Origin: Branchiostoma floridae
Lineage: Eukaryota; Chordata; Leptocardii; Amphioxiformes; Branchiostomatidae
Reading direction: 5' to 3'
Length of the DNA stretch: 64,000 nucleotides
Assembly: GCF_000003815.2 (NCBI RefSeq)
Contig: NC_049982.1
Span: 23,825,380-23,889,379, forward strand
A program made the position numbers and the translations under genes. Shown piece by piece: positions 30,101 to 44,277 of this stretch. Below the pieces are notes generated by a model that was not told the DNA's origin, searched no databases, and was given only the letters and a program-made list of their open reading frames with translations. The stretch's first letter is position 1. Every line of letters starts with the position of its first letter.

Positions 30101-33100
30101 CCTGGATGGGCAGACCAAATCCAGTGGAAAATTAATGTGATGGGCAGATAGGACCTGATTAAGGCGCTCCACCAGAATACAAAATGCAGCATCACTTCCA
30201 GGTGCTAAAGCTTAAGTAGTCTAACTACTTTATGATTGTGTGTGTTTAGTTTTCCAACTGCCTCCGGCCACTACTCAATATCGGTTTACTGATGGGGAAT
30301 GAGTTTTGAATATACTCTGGTTCTCCTACGTTTTATTGTAACCAGAACAAGAAACTGATTACAAGAAGGACTGTAGTCCATGCCATTTTGTTATGGGTCA
30401 CAGCTTTGAATGGTGTTATTTTTCTGTTTTTACATCCAAGACCAGCTTGGTTTATAGTTTTGGTTTATTTTGTATTCTCGTGGTCCCTTTTATGTATTCG
30501 TGTTGCAATCAGAAGGCATTGTACCTTTGCCTTACAATTTGTACCCTTACATGTGCAGGCAAAACCGTGTCTGATGAAGTTGGACAGTGGCAAAATTGTG
30601 TGTTAATGAACTTCACAGACTCCTGGCCAATCCCCCTCCCAAGGCACAGCCCAAGCCCTCTGTTGTTAATTCAAACCAGTCATATTTTCTCTGTGTAATC
30701 AGCTCTAATTTATATTTTGTGTCCAGTCCCATAAGACTTCTAGGTTTCAAACAGGCCGCTGCAACCGGCCGTCCTCGGGTTTCGGCAGCGAAGTTAACTC
30801 CAAGTTCGCGGCTGGCTCCGGTTGCCAAATTAGAATACCAGCCGCTGATTCATCACGGCACACACAAGTTTTCCCCCAAGGTATACAGCTTCGACCAGCA
30901 TCTAATCTCTAGTTAAGAATTATAGAGCATGCATATCACTCTTTTGTAGCCCACCACTACCTTGTAGGGAACACAGCCCTACAATCAATTGTGCCTGGAG
31001 GCCTCCTCCCTTCACTCCTCGTGGACATCTGATATTTCCTGGGCTTGTTTTTCACTGTCATCTTTTGTCTTTTCCTCTCTCCACCAGCAAAGGCACTGCC
31101 GTGTCGGTCCCAGAGTACGGTCATCTATTTTTCCCGTCCACATTCCCATGGACGGTAACTGCAGCCCGCTGCTTTTACAAGTGAACTCCTATCCGATTTG
31201 ATAGAGGCATCAAAATTATAAATATTTCATTGTGATGGAGTAGAGCCGGGCCTTATCGTTTTATCTTGCATGTGTATTTATGTAATTTCGGCCCTCTGGT
31301 TCTCTTCCCGTTGCCGTTATCAGGCATCTTGGCAAGCTGCAGGCACAATATGCAGATTCCAGTCATTTATTTTGCAGTGCTTGACTTTCTTATAGAGTCA
31401 ATCCGGTATAAACCGTTGGAGAAGATGAGGGAAGAGATAGCTCGGGGGAGATTTTCTTGGGATGTCGTTGGGAGATCCGGCCTGATCCAAAGGTAGCAAT
31501 GATAGATGGATCCTGTTATATCACACATGTGACAACATAAACAACAATCATGCAGAATTAACAGATAAGTATGACATAGATACAATCACAAGGTAGCAAC
31601 GACCTGGAAAGGTATAGATTTGTTCGTCCTGTTGTTGAGATAAGCCTGCTGAACATTGTATATCTTTCAACTTTATTTGTTGATATGGGGTAAAACTTTC
31701 GGGTTGAATTGAAAATTTCTTGAGGCTAGACTTTGAAATATGAAATAAAATTTTTTTCCAAATAATTTCTATTGAGGGTTTGTTGAAGGAGTCAGTATTA
31801 TATTCATCCCTCTGAGAGTCACTCTCTATATATCTATATCTATATATTTATATAATGTATAATTATTTAAATCTACTTTGCACAGTATCTGCAAAGTAGT
31901 ACAAACTAGAAAACTGTTAGTTGGCATTGCAAAATGTAGTAAAATTTTTTTCTCAGAATTAAGCATTTTTCTTTTGTACATACACTGTACGTATTAAGGG
32001 AACAGTTGCCTTTTTTATATTTAGCTCTACAAGTCAACCCCCTTTTTTTCAACAGTATAAACTTCTGTTGTTGCCAAAGGGGATCAAGTTGCCTAATGGA
32101 GCTAGTGCCAAACTTCCAGTGAATTTTGTGAAATTGGAATTGTCACACTGAACTTTCTTTGCTACTCCAAAACTCTTAAGCCCATCAGCGTCCATTCCGT
32201 TATAGTGGATTAGATTTCACCTTTCTGTTTTGTTTGGAAATTGAGAGTTTCGTCCCTTTTAAGTGGGTAAAGAGGACTCCCACCTTTTGATAGACACCAC
32301 AGAAAAATGTGAAGACTGAAGAGAATCTGAGAGACTGCTGTGATAATTACGTTAACTTTGATCCTCTGTGTTTACCACAAAACAAACAGAAAGGAAAGCA
32401 AACAGCCTTCCTACTTGGCCGGACCGTGAAATCAGCCCATTCAGGGGAGCCACCGGGAAGTTCACCCTTTGGAGGCTTGTACCTGTGAGAGAGTGCTGGT
32501 CGCCGCCCCACCCCTAGCATGGTTCCCACGGGACCTGTTGGAGCTACCTCTGTAATCAAGATGTTACCCTGGGTCAAATGGGGAATTTCCTGGTTTTTAT
32601 AGCCTTATAAGCTGGTGTTTGAACCACAACAGGTCAAACCACAACATGGTCTCTCTCTCTCTCCCTGCTAGCACCCGGCCTGGCCACGGTGGGCTGTTTC
32701 AAGTCCACCTACACATGTTTTCCATTCTTCCCTCCAGATAATATGGGCTGTCAGACGGTTCCACTCGGCCAACTTCAGCGCCAACAATACAGCTTTGTCA
32801 ATGTCCGAAGCCCAGCTTCTCTGGCCAGCCCGGCCAAACTGATGGTCCATGTAGCCTCCCTCATATCGTGTAAGTGGCGCTTCCATCAGGAAAGCACCCG
32901 ACCGACAGTCGAGTTTTTATCTACCGGCGACGCACTCCAGCAGAGCTTATTAATAAGCAATTAAGTGTGATTATTACATTTAATGCTGTGTATTGAGGAG
33001 TGCGAGAGATTGGATATCGCTATGTTATTTGTCGGGAGAAAGTCCCCAAGGTATAACATAACGAATGGAGGAGTCAAAAACCGCTGTTAGTGATGTTTCT

Positions 33101-34480
33101 ATCGAACCTTTGGTTTGTTTATTACCTGGTTACTATTGAGTGACAGGGAATTTGTTGAGGAATATCAAGGCCGTATCGTATATTTCATGTCAGGAAAAGT
33201 GGGAAGTTGTTGAGGAATAGGGAAAACGTACTCTTGTCGTGTGTGTGTGTGTGTGTGTGTTGTCTGTAATTGGTCCTTAGCTTGGCAGTTCTGTAAATTG
33301 GGCTTGCTTTTGGCTCATCAATCTCGAGACCCCATTGTCATTGCAGATTCACACACAAGACACCGAAACCAGCGCTTTCGCCGTTCTTAAGATGGTAATT
33401 CCTCTTCAAGTCTTACCTAGATGATGGGTCAAGTTATCGAGGGCTGGAATTTTTTTTAGAGGAAGCCTGCGGGATCAACAGAAAGATGAACTTGAAGGGA
33501 ATTGGCAGGGCTGGGAACTCATTTGTGGTGGTAAAATGAATCATATTTCTACCGCTGGATGCTGGATGGAACAGTTTCTTTCATACACACGGCAATGGTA
33601 ACTGGTAGAACAAGGAAATATAAAGCAAAGGCAGGGACTTTTTAGATCAGTCCTATTCAGTTCTGAAGGTCCTGTCAAGTGTTTTGTTACAGTCCCTTTG
33701 TGTGGTCTGTAAAAGCATAATGTCCACTTCGTGTTCTCTTCAGTCTGCTCACAGTGACCACGAGGCTCAAGCGGTGTGAGAGTGGCGAAAGTGTCCTTTC
33801 CCATTCTGCTGCCGAAAAAAATACCTTTCATGCAGTCACCAGCCAAGGTTGTGGAGTATTTTGTAAAGCTAACGCATCACCAGAAACAAGGCTGGGATTG
33901 GTCGACTCCGGTAATCTAATCATTTAGGAGGGTGGTGAAAGGTAGTCTATATATCATACTATGAGAGGATGTTTTGTTGATCGGTAAGACTATTATTATG
34001 CGTGGGAGAATTTACATGTTAATGTCAGTGACTAAAACTTACAAAAACACAAGCAAAAGTCTGCAGCTGGTAGTCATTGGAGCAATTGTCTCTCTTGCAT
34101 GCAGATCTATCCTTTCCCAGCCCTGGGCTGGTGGCTTTACTCTGTAATTTTCTGTCTCACCAATCAATCTCTCCATCCACAAAATCCAGCCTGTCGTCCA
34201 GATCCAGGCTCAATCTGGTTTCGAACTTGGACCTTGGAGGAAATTTGGGAAGTTTTTGGGCCCCCTGGTTGAGATGAATGAGTGGCTTGGTGCGCGGTAA
34301 GACCACAGACTGAAGAAGGAGCTGAATCGAAGTTTCTCCCAGCTATCTGTCAAAGTAAAGCTGGGAAAGTTGCGCATTAACAGATCAGGCTGGTGTTCCT
34401 GTAGCAAGTTGCAAGGGTTGGGGAGTTGTGCTGCAAGGATGAAAACAGGAGAGATAAGGCATTAGAGTGGTGGAAATCAC
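27191..34480. other. Non-coding stretch with conserved-element texture
   Basis: No gene supported. Blocks at about 28240-29240, 29350-30200, 30700-31500 and 32640-33060 are of moderate GC with many ATTA/TAAT cores and lack repeats. A TA-rich microsatellite lies near 31828-31865 and a GT microsatellite at 33239-33261. Confidence 0.35.
33239..33261. repeat. (GT)n microsatellite
   Basis: About eleven uninterrupted GT units. Confidence 0.95.
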
Positions 34481-37400
34481 TCGCCAACAAGATGTAAGGG
34501 GGGGAAAATGTCATGGGTATTTGAGCACAAACTCCCAGTGTACGTCTGCACATATGGGTAAACTAAATAATGGGGTCGTCTGATGGGTGGACGCTGCCAG
34601 TGTACGTGACACGCTTGAATTCCTGGGAAGCGGAAAGCACCCCACCATCCATTCTACAGGCTCTGCCCGGCCGCAGAAATTGCATAATGATTTGTGTCTC
34701 TCCCGGTCGTTTGACAAATCCAGCCGTTTCAGGGGAAAGATGTGGCGTCAACAGAAGCCTCCATCTCGCCACCAACAATTTGGGAGGACGAAGGGAGGAA
34801 ATGGGGCGGGGAGGGAGGAAATCAGGCGGTCGTATGTCCAGCCGGCTCCCTGCTGCAGCTTTGTCTTACCTGGTGGGGATGGAAGGGAAAAGATTGGTTT
34901 GTGTTGGGAGAAATGTAGGAAAGAAACCGGAAGTGTTTCCCTTGACAAAGGCAGAAATTATGTGGCATATAGTCAGTTGATTTGTAACATAAAAGTGGCA
35001 AGAAAGATTGTGTAGCCGCACATGTAGGTCCCTGTGGGGAAGGGCAGTGTTAGAGGTGTTAAGTTTGTGGAGCTATGCGTCGCCTTTCTTCTGGCCCTCC
35101 CCCCGGAGTCGGGACGGTAGACGTGGCGACTGTGAGAAGCGCTGCGGTGCTGATCATCGTCTCTCCGGTGTCCTCATCATCCCCACTGTCACTCATCGTT
35201 ATGTTCTGCACTGATGACAAGCTCAGATACAATGAGGCAGTTTGCATGCACAGAGCCCCGGCCACAGTCTCCCTGGTAGCGTTCAACCATGTTGGATTTG
35301 TGTAAAACCCCTCGGAGGATGCGCCTCTGTAGGCCGAGCGCTCGGCTCATTATTTTGGCTGCCGGCAATCCGGGGATTTGGCGAATCCGCGTTTTGCTTG
35401 TTAGTTATCCCCCGCTTGTCGGAGTGTTTCTATTCCCAGGAAAGACACAAACAATGATGAATGCAGGTTTGGCCTCCCAATTATGAGAGCCTCTGCCTCC
35501 GGGCAGTAGGTTCCTCGCATTTTCCTCCTTAACAGGGGGAGGTGCGATTTTTACTACATGCAATTAAGGAAATGGGCGATAACGACCCGGGAAGGCCTTC
35601 CTTCCTACAATCAAGGGAAGCATTAAAAGGTACAGTCCATCTGTGGAGATAAAAGCTTTGGCGTGAGGTTTGCTTGCCCTACTGCTTTTATTACTTTCTC
35701 CAAGGTTAACTTGTCCCTCCTACCTTGGAAATGACATTGTACCAATTATCCCATAAGCTCAGTAGAAAGGCGGGATTGTTCTATGTGGTGAAGTTACCCA
35801 GGCAGGGGTTCCACCACGAGTAGGGAGAGTGTCTGCCTCCCTCATTTGAATATGAACAGGGGTATTTTCCCCCATAAATTGCAGTAATTATTCCGGATGA
35901 ATGGAACCCCTGCCTGAGTGTGTGTAGCTGGAAAGCGATGTGGACACCGCCGCCGAGAAATCACGGCACAGGAGGAAGCCATTTGCCCGTAATCTCTGGC
36001 CGTATTTAGCGGGAGAGTTCCTCGGGTGTGCTGTACAAACCCTGCAGTGGACATCTGCCTTGTGTGCAGGAATGTGATTTTTTCTGTCTCCCCGGCAACC
36101 TCCACAAGTGTGACTTACTCAGGTAGGGATTCCTTACTGATGTTTGAAAGTGTAAGACCTCTCTCCTTCCCGGAACTGATTGATAACGTTAATCATTAAC
36201 ATTGTTCTGCAGCTTTCTCCATGTTTCTTTCAAGAGAGTTGCTTGAGGAATTTTGCCGGTATCACAAGCAGTCCATGGAGTAATGATTAAAAGTAGTATA
36301 TTTATCTTGCAGACCACCCAAACCTCTCTCATGTCTGGCCCTATACGTGCCTTAGGCTATTGTTGGGGACTGAAAAGGCTTATAATGCCCGGCATTGACC
36401 AACCAAAATAGCAACGGATACCGCTCTTTTGTGGTGGACTTCACCGAAATCATTTTGCCCGACGAGTCTCACGTGAAATTCTGCTGTAACGTAATACATT
36501 ACATAGAAGGGAAATGAAACTGGAACAGAAAATAACTCATAGTCATAGGAGATGATGTTACTCTAAATGTATAGAGAGTACATATTCCTTGACACTGGTA
36601 TATATTACATGTACATGAATCTGAGTTGTGTTGAATCCAATATGAATTATGATTCAACAAGCTGTATACGCTTCTTATTTAAAGTACTGTTAAGAGGTTA
36701 TGTTGAAATGTATACAAATGCCCTTATATAACACCAAACAAGGCACACAACAATGCAATTCATTAGCACTAAACACTTCTAGCCCTGAAGCACTATATTA
36801 CAACAGATGAAATATTATGATTTGGTCTTATGTTAAATCTTTTTTTTTGTGTACGTGAGGCAGGTTTATCTCATGTTATGAATTAAGGCATGAAAGTTTC
36901 AGTGTCATAAAAGCAATTGCTGTGTTTTCTTTGCACAGTAGTATATATACTGTATGTATTGTCGAAAAGTGCTTTGAGTGAGAAGTTTCTCTACTTTGAA
37001 CTATTTTCTGTTTATTTTTGTGTATATACCAGTTCAGCCTATATTTAGACTAGAGCATCACATTTTGTGTATCCCAACCAGGAAGTTGAGGTGTGTACCT
37101 GTTGGCTATCAGTGTCTATAATCTGTTAACTGTTACACAATATGTGTATGTATAGGAAGGATCAGCTGAAGTCTATTTATATAACAACAGTGGTTTGATA
37201 GATGTCTGATATGAACAATATTGTCTTGTCTATACTGGTGTTAGCAGGCTTACCTGACCACTGTCATTCAAGACTAATACCCACAGGACACGGTAATGTA
37301 AACTTTGTGTCTTTGACTCAGCCAAAGAAAAATAAACAGGGGGATGGGGACTCCAGGCCAAGATATTGTGTGATGGGCTTTGGTCACGATTCGTGTCTAA

Positions 37401-39100
37401 AGACAGTCACAGCAAACGTGCTTGCACTTCTTTGACCTGAAAGAGGTGTTATAGTTCATTGCAAATCTTAAAAAACGAAAAAATATACTACTACTTATTA
37501 CTACATTGTATATAATCTTTGAATAAAGCAACAGTATCACTGAGAGTCAATGAAATAAGGGAGAACAGTAGTTTTTATGTTTGGTACATGTTGTGAGATA
37601 GTTTGATATAGTTGTGATATAGAATGTTATATTATGAAAAAATATCTTTGTGCTCTTTGATTTTTGAGTTTTTTAATCAATTATCAACCATTTCTCTTTT
37701 TGTAATCAGAGGATCCAGTTATTATGACGTCAGTTTAGTATTTTAGTTTCATTTTTCCTCCCAGAATTTATTTTGTCAAAACCATATTTTTGAAATTGGC
37801 TTTAACTTAGATTTAATATAAGACTTTTAACTTAGAGAACTTTCATGTATAGTGTCAGGTGTTGACATTTTCTTCAGGACAATTAAGTTTCTAATTCAGA
37901 TGACTTGAGTTATGGAACTTGAAAACTGTTGAGCTATGGAACTTTTTTTATGCAGAGAAATTGGATGTAATTGGCTATATATATATCATACAAAGCTATT
38001 AGTATTACTATAACACTTCTGTTTAGTAACCTGGACTATAGATAAGATAAGAAATATCGCCAGTAAGTAACAATGAAGTTTTACTCAGCTATTACAAACT
38101 GTAAAGAAACATTTACAATACTACAATTGAACTAACATGTAGGTAGTCTTGATTTAGTGTTAGATAGCTTTCAGTATATGATATAAATCAAAATTAAATG
38201 GTATAGGTGTGACAAGTCATTAAGTGTGTAACCAGATACTCTGTGCCTTCAGAGCAGGTTTGTTATACAGAAGGGTGGCTTTTCTCATTAACCAATATAT
38301 AATTAACAAATTATACTTTGAGATGAATTGTAAACATTTTATGTATACTCAAAATATTAAGTCTGCCTGTCCCTTTTTTGTTGTTGTTGCTATTTTCAGG
38401 AATGGAGTTAAGAGTTTGTTTCAAGTTGACATGTGATTATAAATGTTGAAAGACTACTTATGTCAAGAATGCGTCCTCTTGTCATATTACCCTAAGGGCT
38501 CGTACAATAACTCTAAACTCCACAGATGGCCAGATATCAGTAAAGGGGTTCTACAATGCTGGACGTCATGTGTGCAGGTGCATTATGTGTGTCAGATTGA
38601 CATTAGGGCACCCAGATTTCTTATCCCAGATGTAGTCTACACCCACACCCTCAAAGGTACCTTTTTTCTGGACTTTTTGGAAGGAAAGAATTGTAGAATT
38701 TTGAAACTACCACTTGCATGTTTGTTTAGACCTTTATTTAGTCTGGAAATGTTATAATTAATGAAAGGTCATAATCATTTGAAGAAAACTACAATTTGTT
38801 CAGGTGAGAACTAATCATTCCAAATGGTTAGGTACATTGTGTATAGAACTGCTGATCGAAAATAAGTAGGTTGAAAGTACACATTGTAGTTCTGGAAAGC
38901 TGGTATTTTGTCACTTTGCAAAATTTTAAATAGTTTCTAAATGGAAAAGAACTCCAAATTGCAATATGAAAGGCAATAAAACTGCTAATACCATTAAAAG
39001 GTATTTCACAGTTAATCTGTGGGCTTTCTTGTCCCACTTTATAACATGTATCTCTAACTGGAATAGCTGTGTTTGCATCAGAATTTATCATGTATAGATG
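34480..39100. other. Non-coding: conserved-element-like block then AT-rich DNA
   Basis: 34480-36100 resembles the other candidate regulatory blocks (moderate GC, ATTA cores, no repeats). 36100-39100 is AT-rich with nothing recognised. Open frames up to 142 codons in the first part overlap each other on several frames and show no family or splice context. Confidence 0.35.
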
Positions 39101-40620
39101 GTATGCATCGTAAATGACAGACAAGTTTCAGTACCTGACTGAAAATAGCATATCAGGAGGAGAAGTAGAAAACAGAGACCAGAAGTTGATGGTATACTAC
39201 ACCTTTAGCTCTTGTGATTGCCAGTTCTTGCCTGATTCTTTCCATTACTCCTTATTTATAAGGCTATTTATCCGACTATACATAGATGCATCTTCCATTT
39301 GTCCCAGTTACATACATTTTCACAGTGCTTGTTTCCAGACCTGCCCAGAATAAATCCCCCTGCCAACCTGGAAAAGGCTTGTTTACTCCTGTCATTTACA
39401 GGCTTGTTAATTGTCAGTTTTAATCCTACATGTGCCACAGCAATGTAGAGCAGGGGCCAGTGACGATCCCTGTCTCTTTTGGATGACATATCTCAGTCCA
39501 GAAATGTCAGCTTGGTCTGACAAGCGAAGCTTCACAACTGCACCCAGGATGGCGTTTAGCGCGGGGTCCTTGTGTGTAGTGGAGTGGTGTTGGTTGATTG
39601 TGATTTGCTGGCTTTGCTGGCTGTCTAGCCTCAGCCCTGTTCAGTTGAATTACGGAGTCCATCCATCTTCTCCCCCTCTAACAAGCCAGAAGGATCCGCA
39701 GAGCTCAGGCTGTTTTCTCCCAGTCCCTTTGATTTCTCTCCTCACTAAGGGTATCTGATTACATCCGAAATATGTCATCTATTAATTTAGCTGAAGTGCC
39801 TTATCAAGATTAGATAGGACAGAGCTTTATTGGTGGGCCTGGCTTGGCAGGCTAGCCGGCAGTTCCAGATGTGGGCAAAGTCTCCCCTGTATTTGATCCT
39901 CCCTCCCTCTCTTCTTGTTCTCCCCTCTCAAGGCTGTCTCTAGCAAACAACCAAATGTCTCTGGCTGCCGTTGGGCTTGTAATGGTATCTCTACAGCGTA
40001 CTAAGTCTGTCAGGGCCCTAACAGAATCATTCTGATGGCCCAGCCATTGGTTATAGCGTAATAGCCAAGCAAATCTATCTGAAATCACCGGCACCGGAAC
40101 ATTTATTGACTGCCGGCCATGTACAACTTACAGAGACAGCTATCGACTCTTTACAAAATAATGAGAAAATATTGGCATTGCGGGTCTCCATGTGGAAAGA
40201 ACCGGCATCCGCAAACACTTTTTTTCCATAGAAGTATGTTTGCACGTTTATTGCCGTCACTTTTCCCCGATATTTTTGTCGTTTCCATAACCCTGCGTTT
40301 CGATCTCCCGTTGGTAACAAGTTCGTCATGGCGGTAGGCTCAAAGGAAATCAAAATTTTTGGTCGGGCCTTAAATATTTAAGACCTCTAAAAGATTGCAT
40401 GTCCTTGTTTTCTTCATGCCACCTTGCCTTTGTGATGTATGGATTTTCCACCAGTCCAACGTCGACCAATAGATAAGCGATGCAGGCCATCACGACATCG
40501 CTAAGCAGGGTGAACCGTCCTGCGTCTACCCTTGTAGGGAAAGCTTTTGAAAATCCAACCAACCACCACGTGGTGACCCCGCCGTGACCTGAAAACTTAC
40601 CTCCTCACCCAGGTCAGCAT
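39101..40620. other. Candidate conserved non-coding block
   Basis: Moderate GC, no repeats, frames on both strands without domains. Texture as in the other candidate regulatory blocks. No alignment was possible. Confidence 0.3.
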
Positions 40621-43527
40621 CTTATCTGCCCCTATTGTCAAGTTGAATATCATGGGCAGGGGTGTTGGTTCAAGAGGGCAGTGTTCGGGCCAGGAGTTCC
40701 GCAAATAGTAACAAGTGGAGGAAATTGTCGGTCAGGAGGTTGTGTTTATGTTGTAGTGACCTTAGATGTATGAGAGCTGCCCCAAGGCTGAATATGTGTC
40801 AGAACAAGGGGGCTACGGGGTTCACTGCAGGTCACAGCCTCCTGGCTGACCCCTTTACCTGCATGGTTTGATACTGGCCAAACCTGGATGAGAGAAAACA
40901 GGGCAGACAGCGAACAGGCATCTCTGTTTTATCCATGGATAGGGGCAGAGTTTAACAGCAGGGTCCACATTTAGAGCAACAGAAAGGAAGGAGTAAGGAA
41001 TTGTCAAAACAACACTTGTTTTCAGGCTTAGTGTTGAGGAAAGACTGGTGTTTCTCCTTGTCTTTTTGGTGGATCATGCTGGCACTTGAAGCCAATACAT
41101 GTACAACAGTAGAAAGTAAGATGTTGCAGTTACTTGAGACAATTTTCAGTTTTTTCTCTTTTCTTAGTTTAGTAAGATATTTAGAGAACTCTTGTATTGA
41201 TGTAAAAGATGTTTCTAATTGAAATGTTTACAATGAGTTTGATGGGTTGACCCGTACAGTTGTTTGTCCTTGACCCGTTGTAGTTTTTGATCTCTGGAGG
41301 AAAAGGTTGCCTACAAAGAGAAATGAAAACATTTACAAATGTTTCCCTCTTAAAGATTTTCCAGAGAATATTTATCAGAATGAAGTATTGTTGAGAAACA
41401 TCTTCCCTTTGTATCTACCAAACAGATCCTCCACACAGATGACTGCCTATTATTTGGGAAACACTGTAAACCCCAAACACTCCCTTTCAAATGCAAGACA
41501 CCCACTGTAAAGGCCTCCCCTTGTAAAGATGACAGAAGGTGTCAAAGATGGACTTCCCTGAATAGAGGGGGTGGGTTTACATTATCACTTAAAGCACTCA
41601 ATAAAAGCCAATATCTAGAGGGTGGAGCACTATAAAGCAGTGGAAGAAAAGAGGTGTGAAGAAGCTCTATTTATCCCTCCTCCTCCATAGGGGGGCTCTT
41701 AGTATTGAGCATTGTCACTCCCCTATAACATGGCAATGGGGGTCAGGCTTTGTATGGTAAACAGTTAACCTTCTTATGACTGACATGTACCTCTTTAACC
41801 TTTAGAATGCTAAGGCTGAAGGAACAGAAGTTTTTGAAACCTTATATTTCGTTTCACTTGCTACTTTTTTTGTAGGAAAGAAATATAGTGATCTGGAGAT
41901 TGAAATGATTTTGATGAAAATAAGAGAATTTGATAAGAAAAATGGTTTCTAAGCCAAAGCAAGGTAATATTGTGTATAACATTAAACGTCCAGTTGTCTT
42001 GAAATCAATTTTAGTATATTGATTATATAAATTCGCACATGTTTTGAACTGATAAGTATGAATGGATAAGTGTTGCTGTGTTTTTGTTTGATAAGAATTG
42101 TAGTGAGTCGTACGCGTGAGATACATGTAAGCAGGCAATCAAGAAAACTGAATTTTATCCATTTTCCTCATATGATAACATGAACAAAATGGAAGAAAGC
42201 AATATAATTGGGAGAATTTCAACATCTTGTTTAGTATTGTTTACCAAGATTTATAGAAACATGATGTCCTCGTCTTTACTCTATGATGAAAACTTGGTCA
42301 TATGCATACATACAACTATTATAAAACTGTCTATTTATAAAGTTCACTTTGTTGACTGCATTATAAAACGCAAAGTGTTACTTCTCAAAGCTCGGTTTTG
42401 CAAAAAATAGACAAACAAATTAACAAACAAAAGACAATTGAGGGGACTGATAGAATCTCATCTTTATTCTATGTAGAAAAGTAACCATTTTAAAGACATG
42501 GTTGATTCTTAATCTTTGTGTCAATGAAAAATTATCTTAGAGAACACCAATATGCTATCACATTGGCGAGGCAATTCTTTTGTTACTATATTTAGATTAC
42601 AAAATTAAACATACCATTTGTTAACTATTACTTCACTATTAGGTATACAAAACTCTCCAGCCTTGTCCCTTGTATGACACCTGTCCAAGATTGGGGCCTT
42701 GCCAGGTTGGGGACACCATGGACAGGGGAGAGCCCCTTGTGCATTCTAAGTGCATGCTGCAGGCATTTAGGTCTTTGTACCAAACCTACTTGAGCAGACT
42801 TGGATTAGCTGATCGATGTTGCAGATGAAAGTTGTATAAGCCATGAGCGATGATGAGACCATCGCACCCAACAAGGAACATACTTCCGAAATTCATCTCT
42901 ATTGCATCTTGCATATCAATACAAAAGTATAGTATAAGTTGCCATATAAACATTATAAATTTTCATATTTGGTTATGCTTGAGGCAAACAAATCCAAAAT
43001 GTTGATAATGCATGTACATTGGTGAAGGTAGACACCCTTCCAAAAAAGAAATGTAAATGATATTCATAGACAAATTCATCTTGAATTGATCAAGGGTATG
43101 ATTTTATGCATAGACAACAGTTGAGTAGAGGAAGTAGAGGTGAACTTTAAGAATTTGTGTGAAAATTTTTGTCACAAAAATATGTTTGGAGATGGTGTTA
43201 GTGTTAGTTCATATGCTGAATAATACCAACATGTAGTTCAATTCTATTTGATGCTTTAACTACTAGAGTGAAAAATTCAGCCTATAAACAAATTAACAGA
43301 AATGCGATATAATTATGTGGAAGGGTCTTCGCCTGATTTGACGGAGTAGAAAATTTTAGGTCTGTGTCGGAGCTGATGTCCTGAGTATCGATTAAATTCT
43401 TGGCCAGCGATTGCTTTCTTATCCTATTATTAATGATTAACATGCCTTGATTTAGTCCCTGTCCCAGTAGAGCACTGGTTTTTCCAATAACGAGAGCATA
43501 GAATACTTCCTGAAATATCTCTGCAAC

Positions 43528-43541
43528 TAGGGCTGGGTACC
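43528..43541. mobile_element. Possible isolated hAT MITE end
   Basis: TAGGGCTGGGTACC is the same terminal sequence as that of the 430-bp element at 10853. No matching right end or duplication was found nearby, so it is a truncated copy or a chance match. Confidence 0.35.
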
Positions 43542-44237
43542 TAATACCTATAGCTGTGCCTGTAAGATTGTTTAGGTACAGGTGTAAACATCTTGTGTAC
43601 ATGTACCTGAACTAACTAAAGCACTGGTGGACACCACTTTTTAGACTTAAGATAGGTAAAAACCATCTTGAAGATGACAATTTCGATAATCTTTCAGTTG
43701 AGAATTGAGAAGATAATCAATTAGAGTCTTGAAATAGGATTTCAGTTTAAGTATTTATCATCTAGTTTCTTGAGTGTATTTTATTTGATTCTAGTTTTCT
43801 TGAGGATGAGTCAAAAATATAATTGCTTATAGATTTTTCTCTTGATATATGCATAAGAATGCAAACAAAGACATAACAGTAATGTGACAATGGTGGCAAA
43901 TGGTGAAACACAAATATGGTATATAGAAACGACAAGTTAAAACCTGAAGTTTCTTTACCATATTGCCAAAAATACTAAAAACAGCATTCACTTATATGTA
44001 AGTGACAAGCTGGTTACATGTATCACTACACATATATTACATGTATGTTTACTGCATGTACATTTGTATTCACTTGTGTATTAAAGCACTTATAAGTTTG
44101 TATTTTCCTGTATGTAACACTTAAAACCTCCAGTTGTTAATAAACGGTTACATATAATGGACAGGATATAGTAATATTTACAAAGAAGTAGAAGTAGACT
44201 ATTTTTAGCTATAATGAGAGTTATAATTCTAGTGACA

Positions 44238-44277
44238 CTGAAGAAGAGTGATAGACGTCACTTGAATCGTCTGGAAG
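44238..44277. repeat. Short structured repeat with CTGAAGA and GAATCG
   Basis: CTGAAGA, a stem AGTGA/TCACT, then GAATCGTCTGGAAGT. The layout is like the right arm of the hairpin at 20882-20930 (CTGATGA, stem, AAAACGTTGGAAGT), so both may be ends of one retroelement family. Confidence 0.45.

Noticed and set aside
34570-35015. Overlapping 136- and 142-codon plus-strand frames
   Set aside because: Two frames open at once over the same DNA and neither looks like a known family; probably chance in moderate-GC DNA.
35059-35286. Minus-strand frame with an acidic start (MSDSGDDEDTGETM)
   Set aside because: Protein-like at first sight, but it is short, has no donor I can place, and has no recognisable family.
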